From contig NZ_OZ186815.1 in NCBI RefSeq assembly GCF_964273065.1, forward strand, positions 5,456,001 to 5,520,000: a stretch of 64,000 nt of DNA. The letters run 5' to 3'. How positions within the stretch are numbered: position 1 is the stretch's first letter; each line of letters opens with the position of its first letter. The notes under the pieces were generated by a model. The model was not told where the DNA came from and did not search any database. It saw only the letters and a list, made by a program, of their open reading frames with translations. The DNA comes from Nocardiopsis dassonvillei_B (GTDB taxonomy: Bacteria > Actinomycetota > Actinomycetes > Streptosporangiales > Streptosporangiaceae). Made by a program: the position numbers and the translations under genes. Positions 7,661 to 15,304 of the stretch are shown here, piece after piece.

Positions 7661-8701
7661 TCAGGACACCCAGCCCTTGACCTTCTCGATGAGGGCGGCG
7701 GGGTCGTCGCCCATCGGGATGACGTTGAGGCTGGTGACCCCGGCGGCGCGGAACGCCTCCACGCGCTCGCGGACGTAGGACTCGGGGCCGACCATGTTGG
7801 TGAGCTCCACGAACTCCTCGGGGACGGCGGCGGCCGCCTCGTCCTTCTTCCCGGCCAGGTACAGGTCCTGGATCTTCTCGGCCGCCTCCTCGTACCCGTA
7901 GCGGCGGGCGACGGTGTTGTAGAAGTTCTTGCCCCTGGCGCCCATGCCGCCCACGTAGAGGGCGATCATCGGCCGCACGAAGTCGAGCAGCTTCTTGGTG
8001 TCCTCGCCCTCGCCGATGGCGAGCAGGCCGCCGGCGGCGATCTCCAGCCCGCCCAGCGACGCGTCGCGCGCGGCCCGGCCCGCGGCCAGCGCCTCGCCCC
8101 ACACGCTCTGCGCCTTCTCGGGGATGAACAGGTGGGGGAGCCAGCCGTCGGCGATCTCGGCGGTCATCTCCACGTTCTTGACGCCCAGGGAGGCCACGTA
8201 GATCGGGATCTCCGAGCGCACCGGGTGGTTGATGATCTTGAGCGGCTTGCCCAGGCCGGTGCCCTGTTCGGGCGGCAGCGGCAGCCGGAACACGGAGCCG
8301 TCGTGGGTGAGGCGCTCCTCGCGCTTCCACACCTTGCGGCAGATCTCGATGGTGTCGCGGGTGCGGGCCAGCGGCTTGGCGTAGGGGACGCCGTGGAAGC
8401 CCTCGATGACCTGCGGCCCGCTGGCGCCCAGGCCCAGGATCGCCCGGCCGCCGGACAGGTCGTCGAGCCCGGCGGCGGTCATCGCGATGAGGGTGGGGGT
8501 GCGGGTGTACAGGGGCAGGATCGCCGAGCCGATGTTCACGGTCTCGGTACGGGCGGCGATGTAGCCCATGAGGGTGGGGGCGTCGAAGCCGTAGGCCTCC
8601 GCGACCCAGACGGTGTCCAGCCCGGCCTTCTCCAGTTCGACGATCCGGTCGACCGCGGCCTTGGGCTCGCCCGCGTACTGGAGCGGCATCGAGATGCGCA
8701 T
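7661..8701 (-). CDS. LLM-class (F420-dependent) oxidoreductase
   Basis: 346-residue luciferase-like TIM-barrel flavin/F420 oxidoreductase. It starts MRISMPLQYAG and shows the family segments VWVAEAYGFDAPTLMGYIA, GSAILPLYTRTPTLIAMTAAGLDDLSGGRAILGLGASGPQ and ASLGVKNVEMTAEIADGWLP, typical of F420-dependent dehydrogenases. The substrate is unknown. The ATG is chosen over the longer frame because GGGAGG lies 4 nt upstream. It converges with npdG, the F420-reducing enzyme, which supports F420 use; FMN use cannot be excluded. Confidence 0.9.
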   Translation of the reverse strand: MRISMPLQYAGEPKAAVDRIVELEKAGLDTVWVAEAYGFDAPTLMGYIAARTETVNIGSAILPLYTRTPTLIAMTAAGLDDLSGGRAILGLGASGPQVIEGFHGVPYAKPLARTRDTIEICRKVWKREERLTHDGSVFRLPLPPEQGTGLGKPLKIINHPVRSEIPIYVASLGVKNVEMTAEIADGWLPHLFIPEKAQSVWGEALAAGRAARDASLGGLEIAAGGLLAIGEGEDTKKLLDFVRPMIALYVGGMGARGKNFYNTVARRYGYEEAAEKIQDLYLAGKKDEAAAAVPEEFVELTNMVGPESYVRERVEAFRAAGVTSLNVIPMGDDPAALIEKVKGWVS

Positions 8702-9077
8702 GCGTCCTCCCAAGGGCCGGGTGCCCCGGCCCGCGTAGGTGCTGGGATATGAGGCGACTCTACTCCCGAGTACGATTCGGTCCGTGGCCCGCCTCACATG
8801 AGTCCCCGCCGGGCCCGCCACCGGGGCCGTGTGCGCTCCGGCTCCCCGGGCGCGTCCGCCCGGCGCCCTTTTGCGCCGTGCCCCGGAGCCACCCCGGCGG
8901 ATGCCGGCGGGCCGCCCCGGGCGATCCCACGCGCCGCCCGTACCGCGGAGTCCGGGCCCCCTTCCGGACCCCCTGCCGGGCGATGTGCGCGGAGGCGGTC
9001 CGGCTCCGGCCCGGAAAGGCGGACGCCGACCGGGGCGGGAGCCCCGGCCGGCGTCCGTCAGGGTGATCCGGGAGGGA
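8702..9077. other. intergenic region, LLM oxidoreductase gene to panB
   Basis: A 376-bp spacer between two minus-strand genes. It holds the panB terminator (9021-9056) and, presumably, the promoter of the LLM gene near 8740-8790, where the GC content drops locally. No credible ORF: the long open frames here have no ribosome sites and encode Pro/Arg-rich low-complexity sequence. Confidence 0.6.
9021..9056 (-). terminator. hairpin terminator of panB
   Basis: A 16-bp stem with one mismatch and a GGGA/TCCC tetraloop, starting 21 nt after the panB stop codon. Both arms contain GGACGCCG-type sequence; there is no U-tract. Confidence 0.75.
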
Positions 9078-9932
9078 TCAGCTCGCGTACGAGTGCTCGG
9101 CGTCGGGGAAGGCCCCGCCCACCACCTCGTCCGCGAACGCCGACGCCGCGTCGCGCAGCGTCTCGTTCAGGTTGGCGTAGGTCTTGACGAACTTGGCCAC
9201 CCGCGGGCTCAGCCCGGCCATGTCCTGCCACACCAGCACCTGGGCGTCGGTGGCCCCGCCCGCCCCGATGCCGATCGTCGGGATGTCCAGCTGTTCGGTG
9301 ACCTGCGCGGCCAGGTCGCTGGGCACGCACTCCAGCACGACCGAGAACGCGCCCGCCCGCTCCAGCTCCTTGGCGTCCTTGAGCAGCTCGGCGGCGGCCT
9401 CGCCGCGGCCCTGGACCCGGTACCCGCCCAGCGTGTTCACCGACTGGGGGGTCAGGCCCAGGTGAGCCATGACCGGGATGCCCGCCGACACCAGCAGCTC
9501 CACCTGCCGGGCGACGGCGTGGCCGCCCTCCAGCTTCACCGCCTGGGCGCCGCCCTCCTTCATGAACCGGGAGGCGGTCGCCAGGGCCTGCTCGGGGGAG
9601 GCCTGGTAGGAGCCGAACGGCAGGTCGGCCACCACCAGGGAGCGCCTGGTGGAGCGGGCCACCGCGGCGGTCAGCGGCACCAGCTCGTCCACGGTGACCG
9701 GAACGGTGGTGTCGTAGCCGTACACGACGTTGGCGGCGGAGTCGCCGACGAGGAGGACGGGGATGCCCGCCTCGTCGAACACCCGCGCGGTGAGCGCGTC
9801 GTAGGCGGTCAGCATCGGCCAGCGCTCGCCGCGCCGCTTGGCGGCGGCCAGGTCGCGGATGGTGACGCGCCGGTTGGTGACCCCGCCGTAGAGGGCGGAC
9901 CCGGCGGAGGGGGTCTTGTCAGTGGTGCTCAT
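9078..9932 (-). CDS. panB: 3-methyl-2-oxobutanoate hydroxymethyltransferase
   Basis: Makes ketopantoate from 2-oxoisovalerate and methylene-tetrahydrofolate, the first committed pantothenate/CoA step. Hallmarks of PanB are MLTAYDALTARVFDEAGIPVLLVGDS, the Mg-binding Asp in VGDSAANVVYG, ADLPFGSY, AVKLEGG, VMAHLGLTPQS and the catalytic Glu in VLECVP. 284 aa, full length. The ATG at 9932 is preceded by GGAGGAA at 7 nt; the frame extends further upstream only as low-complexity Pro/Arg sequence. No other pan gene is adjacent, so it appears as a single gene with its own terminator. A 417-bp spacer separates it from the divergent exporter gene. Confidence 0.96.
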   Translation of the reverse strand: MSTTDKTPSAGSALYGGVTNRRVTIRDLAAAKRRGERWPMLTAYDALTARVFDEAGIPVLLVGDSAANVVYGYDTTVPVTVDELVPLTAAVARSTRRSLVVADLPFGSYQASPEQALATASRFMKEGGAQAVKLEGGHAVARQVELLVSAGIPVMAHLGLTPQSVNTLGGYRVQGRGEAAAELLKDAKELERAGAFSVVLECVPSDLAAQVTEQLDIPTIGIGAGGATDAQVLVWQDMAGLSPRVAKFVKTYANLNETLRDAASAFADEVVGGAFPDAEHSYAS

Positions 9933-10349
9933 GATGTCTTCCTCCGTTGTCTCGAAGCACCGCGTGGGTGTCCCCGGACGTGTGGACGAAATAGATGTGC
10001 GCCGCGCGAACGCGACGGATGTGCGGCCCCGCGGGGCCGTGGCGGTCGGATCCGGCCGCCGCCGCGGGCGGCGGGAGGGCCGGGCCCGCGTGCCGTGTGT
10101 GCATCTTCGCACAGCCGCGGGCGCCCGCTCCCTTCGGGATACAACCGGGGCGCCCGCCGGGAACTTCCCCCGTACCCCCTCTCTCGGACGGTCGTGCGTC
10201 ACGCCGCCCGACCCGTCCCGGCACGGCACGTCCGATCACCGGGAGCGGCCGACGGGCGCGGGATCCCCGACGGCTACCATGGCGGTTCCGGTCGGGCGGG
10301 TCGGCCGCCCCGGGGCGCGGGCCGGCCGACGGAGAACGAAGGTGCTCAC
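9933..10349. other. divergent intergenic region panB / DHA2 exporter
   Basis: A 417-bp noncoding spacer. It contains the palindrome GCGGGCGCCCGC near 10120 and a second GGGCGCCCGC about 40 bp on, flanking a small AT-richer patch (GGGATACAACC), a plausible bidirectional promoter area. I could not match it to a known riboswitch. The open frames that cross it are low-complexity shadows. Confidence 0.5.
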
Positions 10350-11948
10350 GTGGACGCTGGGACGGCTTATCGACGGCGGTGGGGCGGACTCGCGGTCCTC
10401 ATCATCTGCCTGCTGGTGATCGTCGCCGACAACACGATCCTCAACGTGGCGCTGCGCACCCTGTCCGACCCCGAGCGCGGGGTCGGCGCCAGCCAGTCCC
10501 AGCTGGCCTGGGCGATCAACTCCTACACCCTGGTCTTCGCGGGGCTGCTGTTCACCTTCGGCGTCCTGGGCGACCGGTGGGGGCGGCGGCGGATGCTCAC
10601 CGCGGGGCTCGTGGTGTTCGGCACGGCCTCGGCCCTGTCCGCCTACTCCCAGACCCCCGAGCAGCTCATCGCCGCCCGCGCCGTCATGGGCTTGGGCGCC
10701 GCCATGGTCTCCCCGCAGACCCTGTCGATCATCACCGCCGTCTTCCCGCCCGAGGAGCGCGGCCGTGCCATCGGCCTGTGGTCGGGGGCGGTGGGCCTGG
10801 CCATGGCGATCGGGCCCTCGGCGGGCGGCCTGCTGCTGGAGAACTTCTGGTGGGGGTCGATCTTCCTCGTCAACGTGCCCTTCGTGCTGCTGGGCCTGGC
10901 GCTGATGTTCTTCCTCGTCCCGGAGTCCAGGGACACCGACCCCGGCCGCCTCGACGTGCCCGGCGTGCTGCTGTCCGTCCCGGGCCTGGTGCTGCTCATC
11001 TACGCGATCATCACGGCGGGGGAGCGCTCGTCCGTGAGCGGCGCCGACGTGTGGGGAGCGCTGCTCGGCGGCCTGGCGGTCATCGCCCTGTTCCTGGTCC
11101 ACGAGTCGCGCACCCCGAACCCGTCGCTGGACGTGCGCTTCTTCAGGGACCCGCGGTTCAGCGTCGCCATGGCCACCATCATGCTGATGTTCTTCAGCAT
11201 GTCCGGGCTGATCTTCTTCCTCAGCTTCTACTGGCAGAGCGTGCGCGAGTTCACCCCGTTCGTCGCAGGGCTGCTGGTGCTCCCGGCGGCGGTCGGGCAG
11301 ATGCTCCTGGCCCCGCTCAGCCCCAACCTGGTGCGCCGCTTCGGACCGCGGGCGGTCGCCGCCACCGGCATCCTCGTCGTGTGCGCCAGCCTGGCGTTCT
11401 TCACACTGCTGCGGGTCGACACCCCGGTCTGGCTCATCCTGGTCTTCTTCTTCACCCAGGCGAGCGCCATGGCGGTGGTCCTCACCCCGTCGACCGACGC
11501 CATCGTCTCGTCGGTGCCGCCCGGCAAGGCCGGGGCGGCCTCCGCCATGCAGAACACCGTCCGCCAGGTGGCCACCGCCATGGGCGTCGCGGTGCTGGGC
11601 GCGGTCATCTCCTTCCGGTACCGGGCGGACATCACCCCGGCCCTGGAGGAGGCCGCCGCCGCGGAGGGTGCCGCCGCGCACCTGAGCGGCCCGGGGCTGC
11701 ACGCGGCGGGCGAGTCGATCGAGGCCACCCTGGCGGTGGCCCGCCGCCTGGGCGGGGCGGGGCAGGCCCTGGTGGCCCCGGCCAAGGAGGCGTTCCTGTC
11801 CGGGCTGCACACGGCGGTGCTCGTGTCGGTGTGCTGCGGGCTCGCCGGAGTGGTCATCGTGCTGCTGTGGATGCCGCGCGACGCGGGGGCCCACCGCACC
11901 GGGGCCGACCCCCTCACGCCCTCCCCGGAACCGGAGGGCCGGGACTGA
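10350..11948 (+). CDS. MFS transporter, DHA2 (EmrB/QacA-like) multidrug exporter
   Basis: 532-residue integral membrane protein with about 14 hydrophobic segments, the DHA2 arrangement of proton-coupled drug exporters. TM1 carries IVADNTILNVALRTL (DHA2 motif D1 region), motif A is GVLGDRWGRRRML between TM2 and TM3, and motif C is seen in the AIGPSAGGLLLENFWWGSIFLVNVP segment. The GTG start has AAGG 7-8 nt upstream. The 3' end lies 10 bp from a convergent NarL-type response regulator. The substrate is unknown; drug or metabolite efflux is the family expectation. Confidence 0.92.
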   Translation: MDAGTAYRRRWGGLAVLIICLLVIVADNTILNVALRTLSDPERGVGASQSQLAWAINSYTLVFAGLLFTFGVLGDRWGRRRMLTAGLVVFGTASALSAYSQTPEQLIAARAVMGLGAAMVSPQTLSIITAVFPPEERGRAIGLWSGAVGLAMAIGPSAGGLLLENFWWGSIFLVNVPFVLLGLALMFFLVPESRDTDPGRLDVPGVLLSVPGLVLLIYAIITAGERSSVSGADVWGALLGGLAVIALFLVHESRTPNPSLDVRFFRDPRFSVAMATIMLMFFSMSGLIFFLSFYWQSVREFTPFVAGLLVLPAAVGQMLLAPLSPNLVRRFGPRAVAATGILVVCASLAFFTLLRVDTPVWLILVFFFTQASAMAVVLTPSTDAIVSSVPPGKAGAASAMQNTVRQVATAMGVAVLGAVISFRYRADITPALEEAAAAEGAAAHLSGPGLHAAGESIEATLAVARRLGGAGQALVAPAKEAFLSGLHTAVLVSVCCGLAGVVIVLLWMPRDAGAHRTGADPLTPSPEPEGRD

Positions 11949-11958
11949 GCCGGGCCGG

Positions 11959-12564
11959 TCAGATCCAGCCCTCCTCCCACGCCCGGTGCGCGGCCGCGTG
12001 CCGGGACGCCGCACCGAGCTTGCCCATCGCCGACGACAGGTAGTTGCGCACCGTCCCGGGCGCCAGGTGGATCCGGGCGGCGATCTCGTTGACCGACGCG
12101 CCGGTCCGGGAGAGCCGCAGCACCTCCAGTTCCCGCTCCCCGAGCGGGCAGTCGTCCTCGGTGAGCGCCGAGGCGGCGATGTCGGGGTCCACGTACCGGC
12201 GGCCCGCCGCGACCTCCCGCAGGATCTCGGCGAGCCTCTCCGCCGGGGTGGTCTTGGGCACGAACCCGCTCACCCCGGCCCGCAGGGCCCGGCGCAGGAC
12301 ACCCGGCCGCGCGTGCCGGGTCACCAGCACGACCCGGCAGCCGGGGTCCTCACGGATCTCCTCGGCCGCCCGCAGCCCGTCCGCCGGGGGCATCTCCAGG
12401 TCCAGGACCGCGATGTCGGGGCGGTGCGCGCGGGCCAGGCGCACCGCGTCGGTGGAGGTGGCGGCCTGCGCCACGACCTCCAGGTCCGGCTCCAGGCCGA
12501 GCAGGGCGGCCAGGGCGCCGCGCAGCAGGTCCTCGTCGTCGGCGACCAGCAGGCGGATGCTCAT
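11959..12564 (-). CDS. NarL/FixJ-family response regulator
   Basis: 201-residue regulator. The receiver domain (1-120) has the acidic pocket ADDED, phosphoacceptor Asp55 in AVLDLEMP and Lys in FVPKTT; a C-terminal LuxR-type HTH begins at LGERELEVLRL (about 137) and continues NEIAARIHLAPGTVRNYLSSAM. Its ATG overlaps the stop of the upstream histidine kinase gene (ATGA), so the two are translationally coupled. The pair is of the DesK/DesR class. The likely binding site is the palindrome at 13769-13790 upstream of the kinase gene. Confidence 0.94.
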   Translation of the reverse strand: MSIRLLVADDEDLLRGALAALLGLEPDLEVVAQAATSTDAVRLARAHRPDIAVLDLEMPPADGLRAAEEIREDPGCRVVLVTRHARPGVLRRALRAGVSGFVPKTTPAERLAEILREVAAGRRYVDPDIAASALTEDDCPLGERELEVLRLSRTGASVNEIAARIHLAPGTVRNYLSSAMGKLGAASRHAAAHRAWEEGWI

Positions 12565-13727
12565 CGGTCCCCTTCCCAGGGCAGGGTGACGGTCACGGTG
12601 AACCGGCCGTCCTCGTTCTCCCACGCCAGTGTGCCCCCGGCGGCCCCTATCCGCTCTGCCAGGGAGCGCAGCCCGGTGCCGTCGCCCCCCGTGGCGGGGG
12701 CGGCACCGTCGTTGGCGACCCGGAGCCGGACGACGCCGCCGTCGGGGCGCAGGTCGATCTCCACCTCACCCGCCCGGCTGTGCCGGAGTACGTTGGTGGT
12801 GGCCTCCCGCACCGCCAGCCCCAGCAGTTCCCGCGCCCGCCCGGTGCCGCCGTCGACCGCCTCCACCGCCGAGCGCACCCGGATCCCGGCGGACTCCAGG
12901 ACCCCGGCGGCGTTGGCGGCCTCCCGCTCCGGCGAGGTGCGCCGGTAGCCCCGGACCACGGCCCGGGTGTCGCGCAGCGCCTCGGAGGCCAGCCCGGCGA
13001 CCTCGCGCATCTCCCCGGCGGCCCGGACCGGGTCGGCCTCGGCCAGTCGGGCGGCCAGCTGGGCCTTGAGGGAGATCACCTGGAGGTGGTGGCCCTGCAC
13101 GTCGTGCAGCTCGGCGGTGAACCGCAGCCGCTCCCGGGCGATCGCCAGCCGGGCGGCCAGGCGGCGGGACTCGTCCAGGCGCGCGGCGACGTCCCAGGTC
13201 CACAGCAGGCCCAGCACCGTCCACGCCACGACCAGGGCGAGTCCGGGAGGGAACAGCACCCCGAACGCGTCCGACCCGTGCAGCAGGCCGGGGACGGCCA
13301 GGGCGAGCGCCGCCGCCACGACGAATGCCCAGCCCCGGCGCGGACTCAGGAACATCGCCACGGGGGCCGCCATCGTCGCCGGGGCCACCGCCCACAGCCC
13401 GTCGCCGCGGGGCCACAGCACCAGCGCGGTGGCCGCCGCGCCCGCGCACCCCGCGCAGACCCACGCGGTGGGGAAGGGGCCGTCGGTCCCGCGGGCCAGG
13501 CGGCGGCCGAACAGCGCCACCAGGCAGACCGAGGCGGCGGCCAGCCCCAGCAGCCCGACCGCACCCGCCCACGGGTGCGCGGCCGGAGCCCACAGGCGCG
13601 GTGCCAGCACCGGGACCATGAAGGCCACGGTGACCCCGGCCAGGCTCCACCAGGTGAAACGGCGCAGGCCCCCCGTCTGCGGAACGTCGTCGGGGCCGGT
13701 CGGCTCGTCGGGGTCGGCAGGGCTCAC
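12561..13727 (-). CDS. sensor histidine kinase (HisKA_3, DesK-like)
   Basis: 388 residues. Several hydrophobic segments between about 25 and 180 form a membrane sensor; the HisKA_3 dimerisation domain follows with the phospho-His in AELHDVQGHHLQ (about His208). The HATPase domain includes VREATTNVLRHS (N-box) and GDGTGLRSLAERI (G-box). It is the partner of the overlapping response regulator. The GTG at 13727 is chosen: no ribosome site, but GACAAT (13734-13739) is 6 nt upstream, suggesting a leaderless mRNA. A perfect palindrome sits 42 bp upstream of the start. The signal is unknown. Confidence 0.92.
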   Translation of the reverse strand: MSPADPDEPTGPDDVPQTGGLRRFTWWSLAGVTVAFMVPVLAPRLWAPAAHPWAGAVGLLGLAAASVCLVALFGRRLARGTDGPFPTAWVCAGCAGAAATALVLWPRGDGLWAVAPATMAAPVAMFLSPRRGWAFVVAAALALAVPGLLHGSDAFGVLFPPGLALVVAWTVLGLLWTWDVAARLDESRRLAARLAIARERLRFTAELHDVQGHHLQVISLKAQLAARLAEADPVRAAGEMREVAGLASEALRDTRAVVRGYRRTSPEREAANAAGVLESAGIRVRSAVEAVDGGTGRARELLGLAVREATTNVLRHSRAGEVEIDLRPDGGVVRLRVANDGAAPATGGDGTGLRSLAERIGAAGGTLAWENEDGRFTVTVTLPWEGDR

Positions 13728-13733
13728 CGGGCC

Positions 13734-13739
13734 ATTGTC
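13734..13739 (-). promoter_or_regulatory. -10 element of the two-component operon
   Basis: GACAAT on the minus strand, 6 nt before the kinase GTG. The palindrome at 13769-13790 ends about 30 bp upstream of it, a position suited to an activator touching the -35 region. Confidence 0.45.
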
Positions 13740-13768
13740 GCAGTGGGCGGCGGGCCGCGACAGGGGAG

Positions 13769-13790
13769 CCGCATGACGGATGTCATGCGG
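13769..13790. promoter_or_regulatory. perfect 9-4-9 palindrome, likely response-regulator operator
   Basis: CCGCATGAC-N4-GTCATGCGG, a 22-bp perfect inverted repeat in the divergent spacer between the kinase gene and the membrane-protein gene at 13916. The core ATGAC-N4-GTCAT is the size and symmetry expected for a NarL/DesR dimer site, so it may control both directions. Confidence 0.7.
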
Positions 13791-13915
13791 GGACGTGACA
13801 CGCGCACGCCGATCCCGGTGGTCCGGCACTACCGGGCCCCGGCCCTCGGGAGGAGCCTGGAGACACGACGGCGGATACCCCCTCCGGGTACGGAGGCGAC
13901 ACCGAGGAGACCCAC

Positions 13916-14557
13916 GTGAACGCACACGAGACCGCGACCGAGCCGACCGGCGCACCCGCCGCCGGAACGGGCCACGGGGGAGCCGGGGCGGGAGAGGGCG
14001 GGTGGCGGCGGGCCGGCCGCTTCCTGCTCGCCCGCTGGCCCACGGCGCTGGCGCTGCTCGCCGCGGCCGCCACCGCCGGGGGCGGCGGTTCGGAGGACCC
14101 CGCCCACACCTTCGCCGACATCCTCCCGCTGCTGCCCCTGGTCTACCTGGTCATGGCCAAGGTGGGTGAGCGGTACCGGTACCTCACCTGGCCGCTGGTC
14201 CTGGCCTCCTTCGCCGCGGTCACGGGCTTGGGGGCGACCGGCCTCGCCGCGCCCTCCACGGTCTTCACCGGCCTCGCCCTGCTGGTCCTGGTCTGGTCGG
14301 TGCTGGACGGGCACCTGTTCCGCTCGGGCACGCTCCGCCTCCAGGCGCTGGGCATGCTGGTCTTCGGCGGGCTCGGGCTGCTCGGCCTGGCCGTCGACCC
14401 CGAGCTCGCCCGGTACCTGGTGGCGGCGGGCTGGTTCCTGCATGGGGCCTGGGACTTCTACCACCTGTGGAAGGACCGCGTGGTGTCCCGCTCCTTCGCC
14501 GAGTGGTGCGGGGTGGTCGACCTCTGGGTCGCCGCCGAGCTGGTCCTGCGCTTCTGA
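13916..14557 (+). CDS. integral membrane protein (213 aa), divergent from the two-component operon
   Basis: No named family recognised. A Gly/Ala-rich soluble N-terminus (1-35) precedes about five or six hydrophobic helices (LARWPTALALLAAAA, FADILPLLPLVYLVMA, TWPLVLASFAAVTGLG, TVFTGLALLVLVWSVL, ALGMLVFGGLGLLGLAV, VVDLWVAAELVL) and the conserved-looking FLHGAWDFYHLWKDRVV. The GTG start has AGGAGA 5 nt upstream. Its position across the palindrome from the NarL-type system suggests it is a target of that system (inference). It ends at a very strong terminator. Confidence 0.75.
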   Translation: MNAHETATEPTGAPAAGTGHGGAGAGEGGWRRAGRFLLARWPTALALLAAAATAGGGGSEDPAHTFADILPLLPLVYLVMAKVGERYRYLTWPLVLASFAAVTGLGATGLAAPSTVFTGLALLVLVWSVLDGHLFRSGTLRLQALGMLVFGGLGLLGLAVDPELARYLVAAGWFLHGAWDFYHLWKDRVVSRSFAEWCGVVDLWVAAELVLRF

Positions 14558-14559
14558 CC

Positions 14560-14603
14560 GTCGCACCGCCCCGCACCCGGTCCCGGGTGCGGGGCGGTGC
14601 GAC
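14560..14603 (+). terminator. 19-bp hairpin terminator
   Basis: A 19-bp perfect stem with a 6-nt loop begins 3 nt after the membrane-protein stop codon. It is one of the strongest hairpins in the window and insulates nsrR. Confidence 0.85.
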
Positions 14604-14616
14604 CACCCGGGGCGGC

Positions 14617-14622
14617 TACGCT
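14617..14622 (+). promoter_or_regulatory. -10 element of nsrR
   Basis: TACGCT, 7 nt before the nsrR ATG, with no ribosome site in between; a leaderless transcript is predicted. Confidence 0.45.
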
Positions 14623-14629
14623 CGCGGGC

Positions 14630-15070
14630 ATGCGCCTGACCGCCTTCACCGACGTGTCCCTGCGCCTGGTCATGCGGCTCGCCGTGGCCGGGGAGGACGA
14701 ACTCCTCACCACGCGCGCCGTCGCGGAGATGACCGCGGTGCCCTACACCCACATGGCCAAGGCGGTGGCGCGCCTGTCCGAGCTGGGCGTCGTGGAGGCC
14801 CGCCGCGGCCGGGGCGGAGGCCTGCGGCTGACCGGGCGGGGGCGGCGGACCCCGGTGGGGTCGATCGTCCGCGAACTCGAGGGCGGCGGCGACCTGGCCG
14901 GGTGCGAGGACGCCCCGCCCTGCCCGCTGCGCGCCGCCTGCCGCCTGCGCGGCGCCCTGCAGCGGGCCCGCGAGGCGTTCTACGCCTCCCTCGACGAGGT
15001 GACGGTGGAGTCCCTGGTCTCCTCCCCGGCCCGGGAGGCGCTCACCCTGCTTCCGGAAAAGCCGCGGTAG
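14630..15070 (+). CDS. nsrR: Rrf2-family nitric oxide sensor NsrR
   Basis: 146-residue winged-helix repressor. It starts MRLTAFTDVSLRLVMRLA as NsrR proteins do, with the HTH TRAVAEMTAVPYTHMAKAVARL and the wing ARRGRGGGL. Three cysteines, Cys92, Cys98 and Cys104, are spaced 6 and 6, matching the [Fe-S] ligands of Streptomyces NsrR (93, 99, 105). Nitric oxide damages the cluster and relieves repression. The next gene is hmp, and a matching 11-1-11 palindrome lies at 15262-15284. The ATG at 14630 is preferred to an upstream one because of the family start and the -10 at 14617. Confidence 0.94.
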   Translation: MRLTAFTDVSLRLVMRLAVAGEDELLTTRAVAEMTAVPYTHMAKAVARLSELGVVEARRGRGGGLRLTGRGRRTPVGSIVRELEGGGDLAGCEDAPPCPLRAACRLRGALQRAREAFYASLDEVTVESLVSSPAREALTLLPEKPR

Positions 15071-15261
15071 GCACCCGGCCGGAATGTGACCGAGTTCTCC
15101 CGGCGGCCCCCGGGCGGACCTTCCCCGCCGCGAACGGGGTCCCGCGCCCCGGGGTGCGGGGGCCGGAGGACCCTGGCCGGCGCGCCCCCGGTCCGGCACC
15201 CGCGCCCCGGGGAGGTCCCCCCTCGGCGGGGCCCGGGGAAGGGGGTCCGGAGCCCGCTCTT

Positions 15262-15284
15262 AATGTGCATCTCAGATGCAAATT
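15262..15284. promoter_or_regulatory. NsrR operator upstream of hmp
   Basis: An 11-1-11 inverted repeat, AATGTGCATCT-C-AGATGCAAATT, with a single mismatch between arms, placed 21 bp before the hmp ATG in an AT-rich patch. Size and architecture fit the NsrR palindrome known from Streptomyces; it would block RNA polymerase at hmp. Confidence 0.8.
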
Positions 15285-15304
15285 ATCGAGTGCGAGGAGG
15301 TCGC

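Noticed and set aside
9933..10240. Possible riboswitch in the panB leader
   Set aside because: The spacer is long and structured, but I could not match conserved riboswitch cores, and GC-rich folding alone is not evidence.
8829..10349. N-terminal extension of the DHA2 exporter frame by about 500 codons
   Set aside because: The upstream part runs antisense to panB and is low complexity. The transporter has a GTG with a ribosome site at 10350 directly before TM1.
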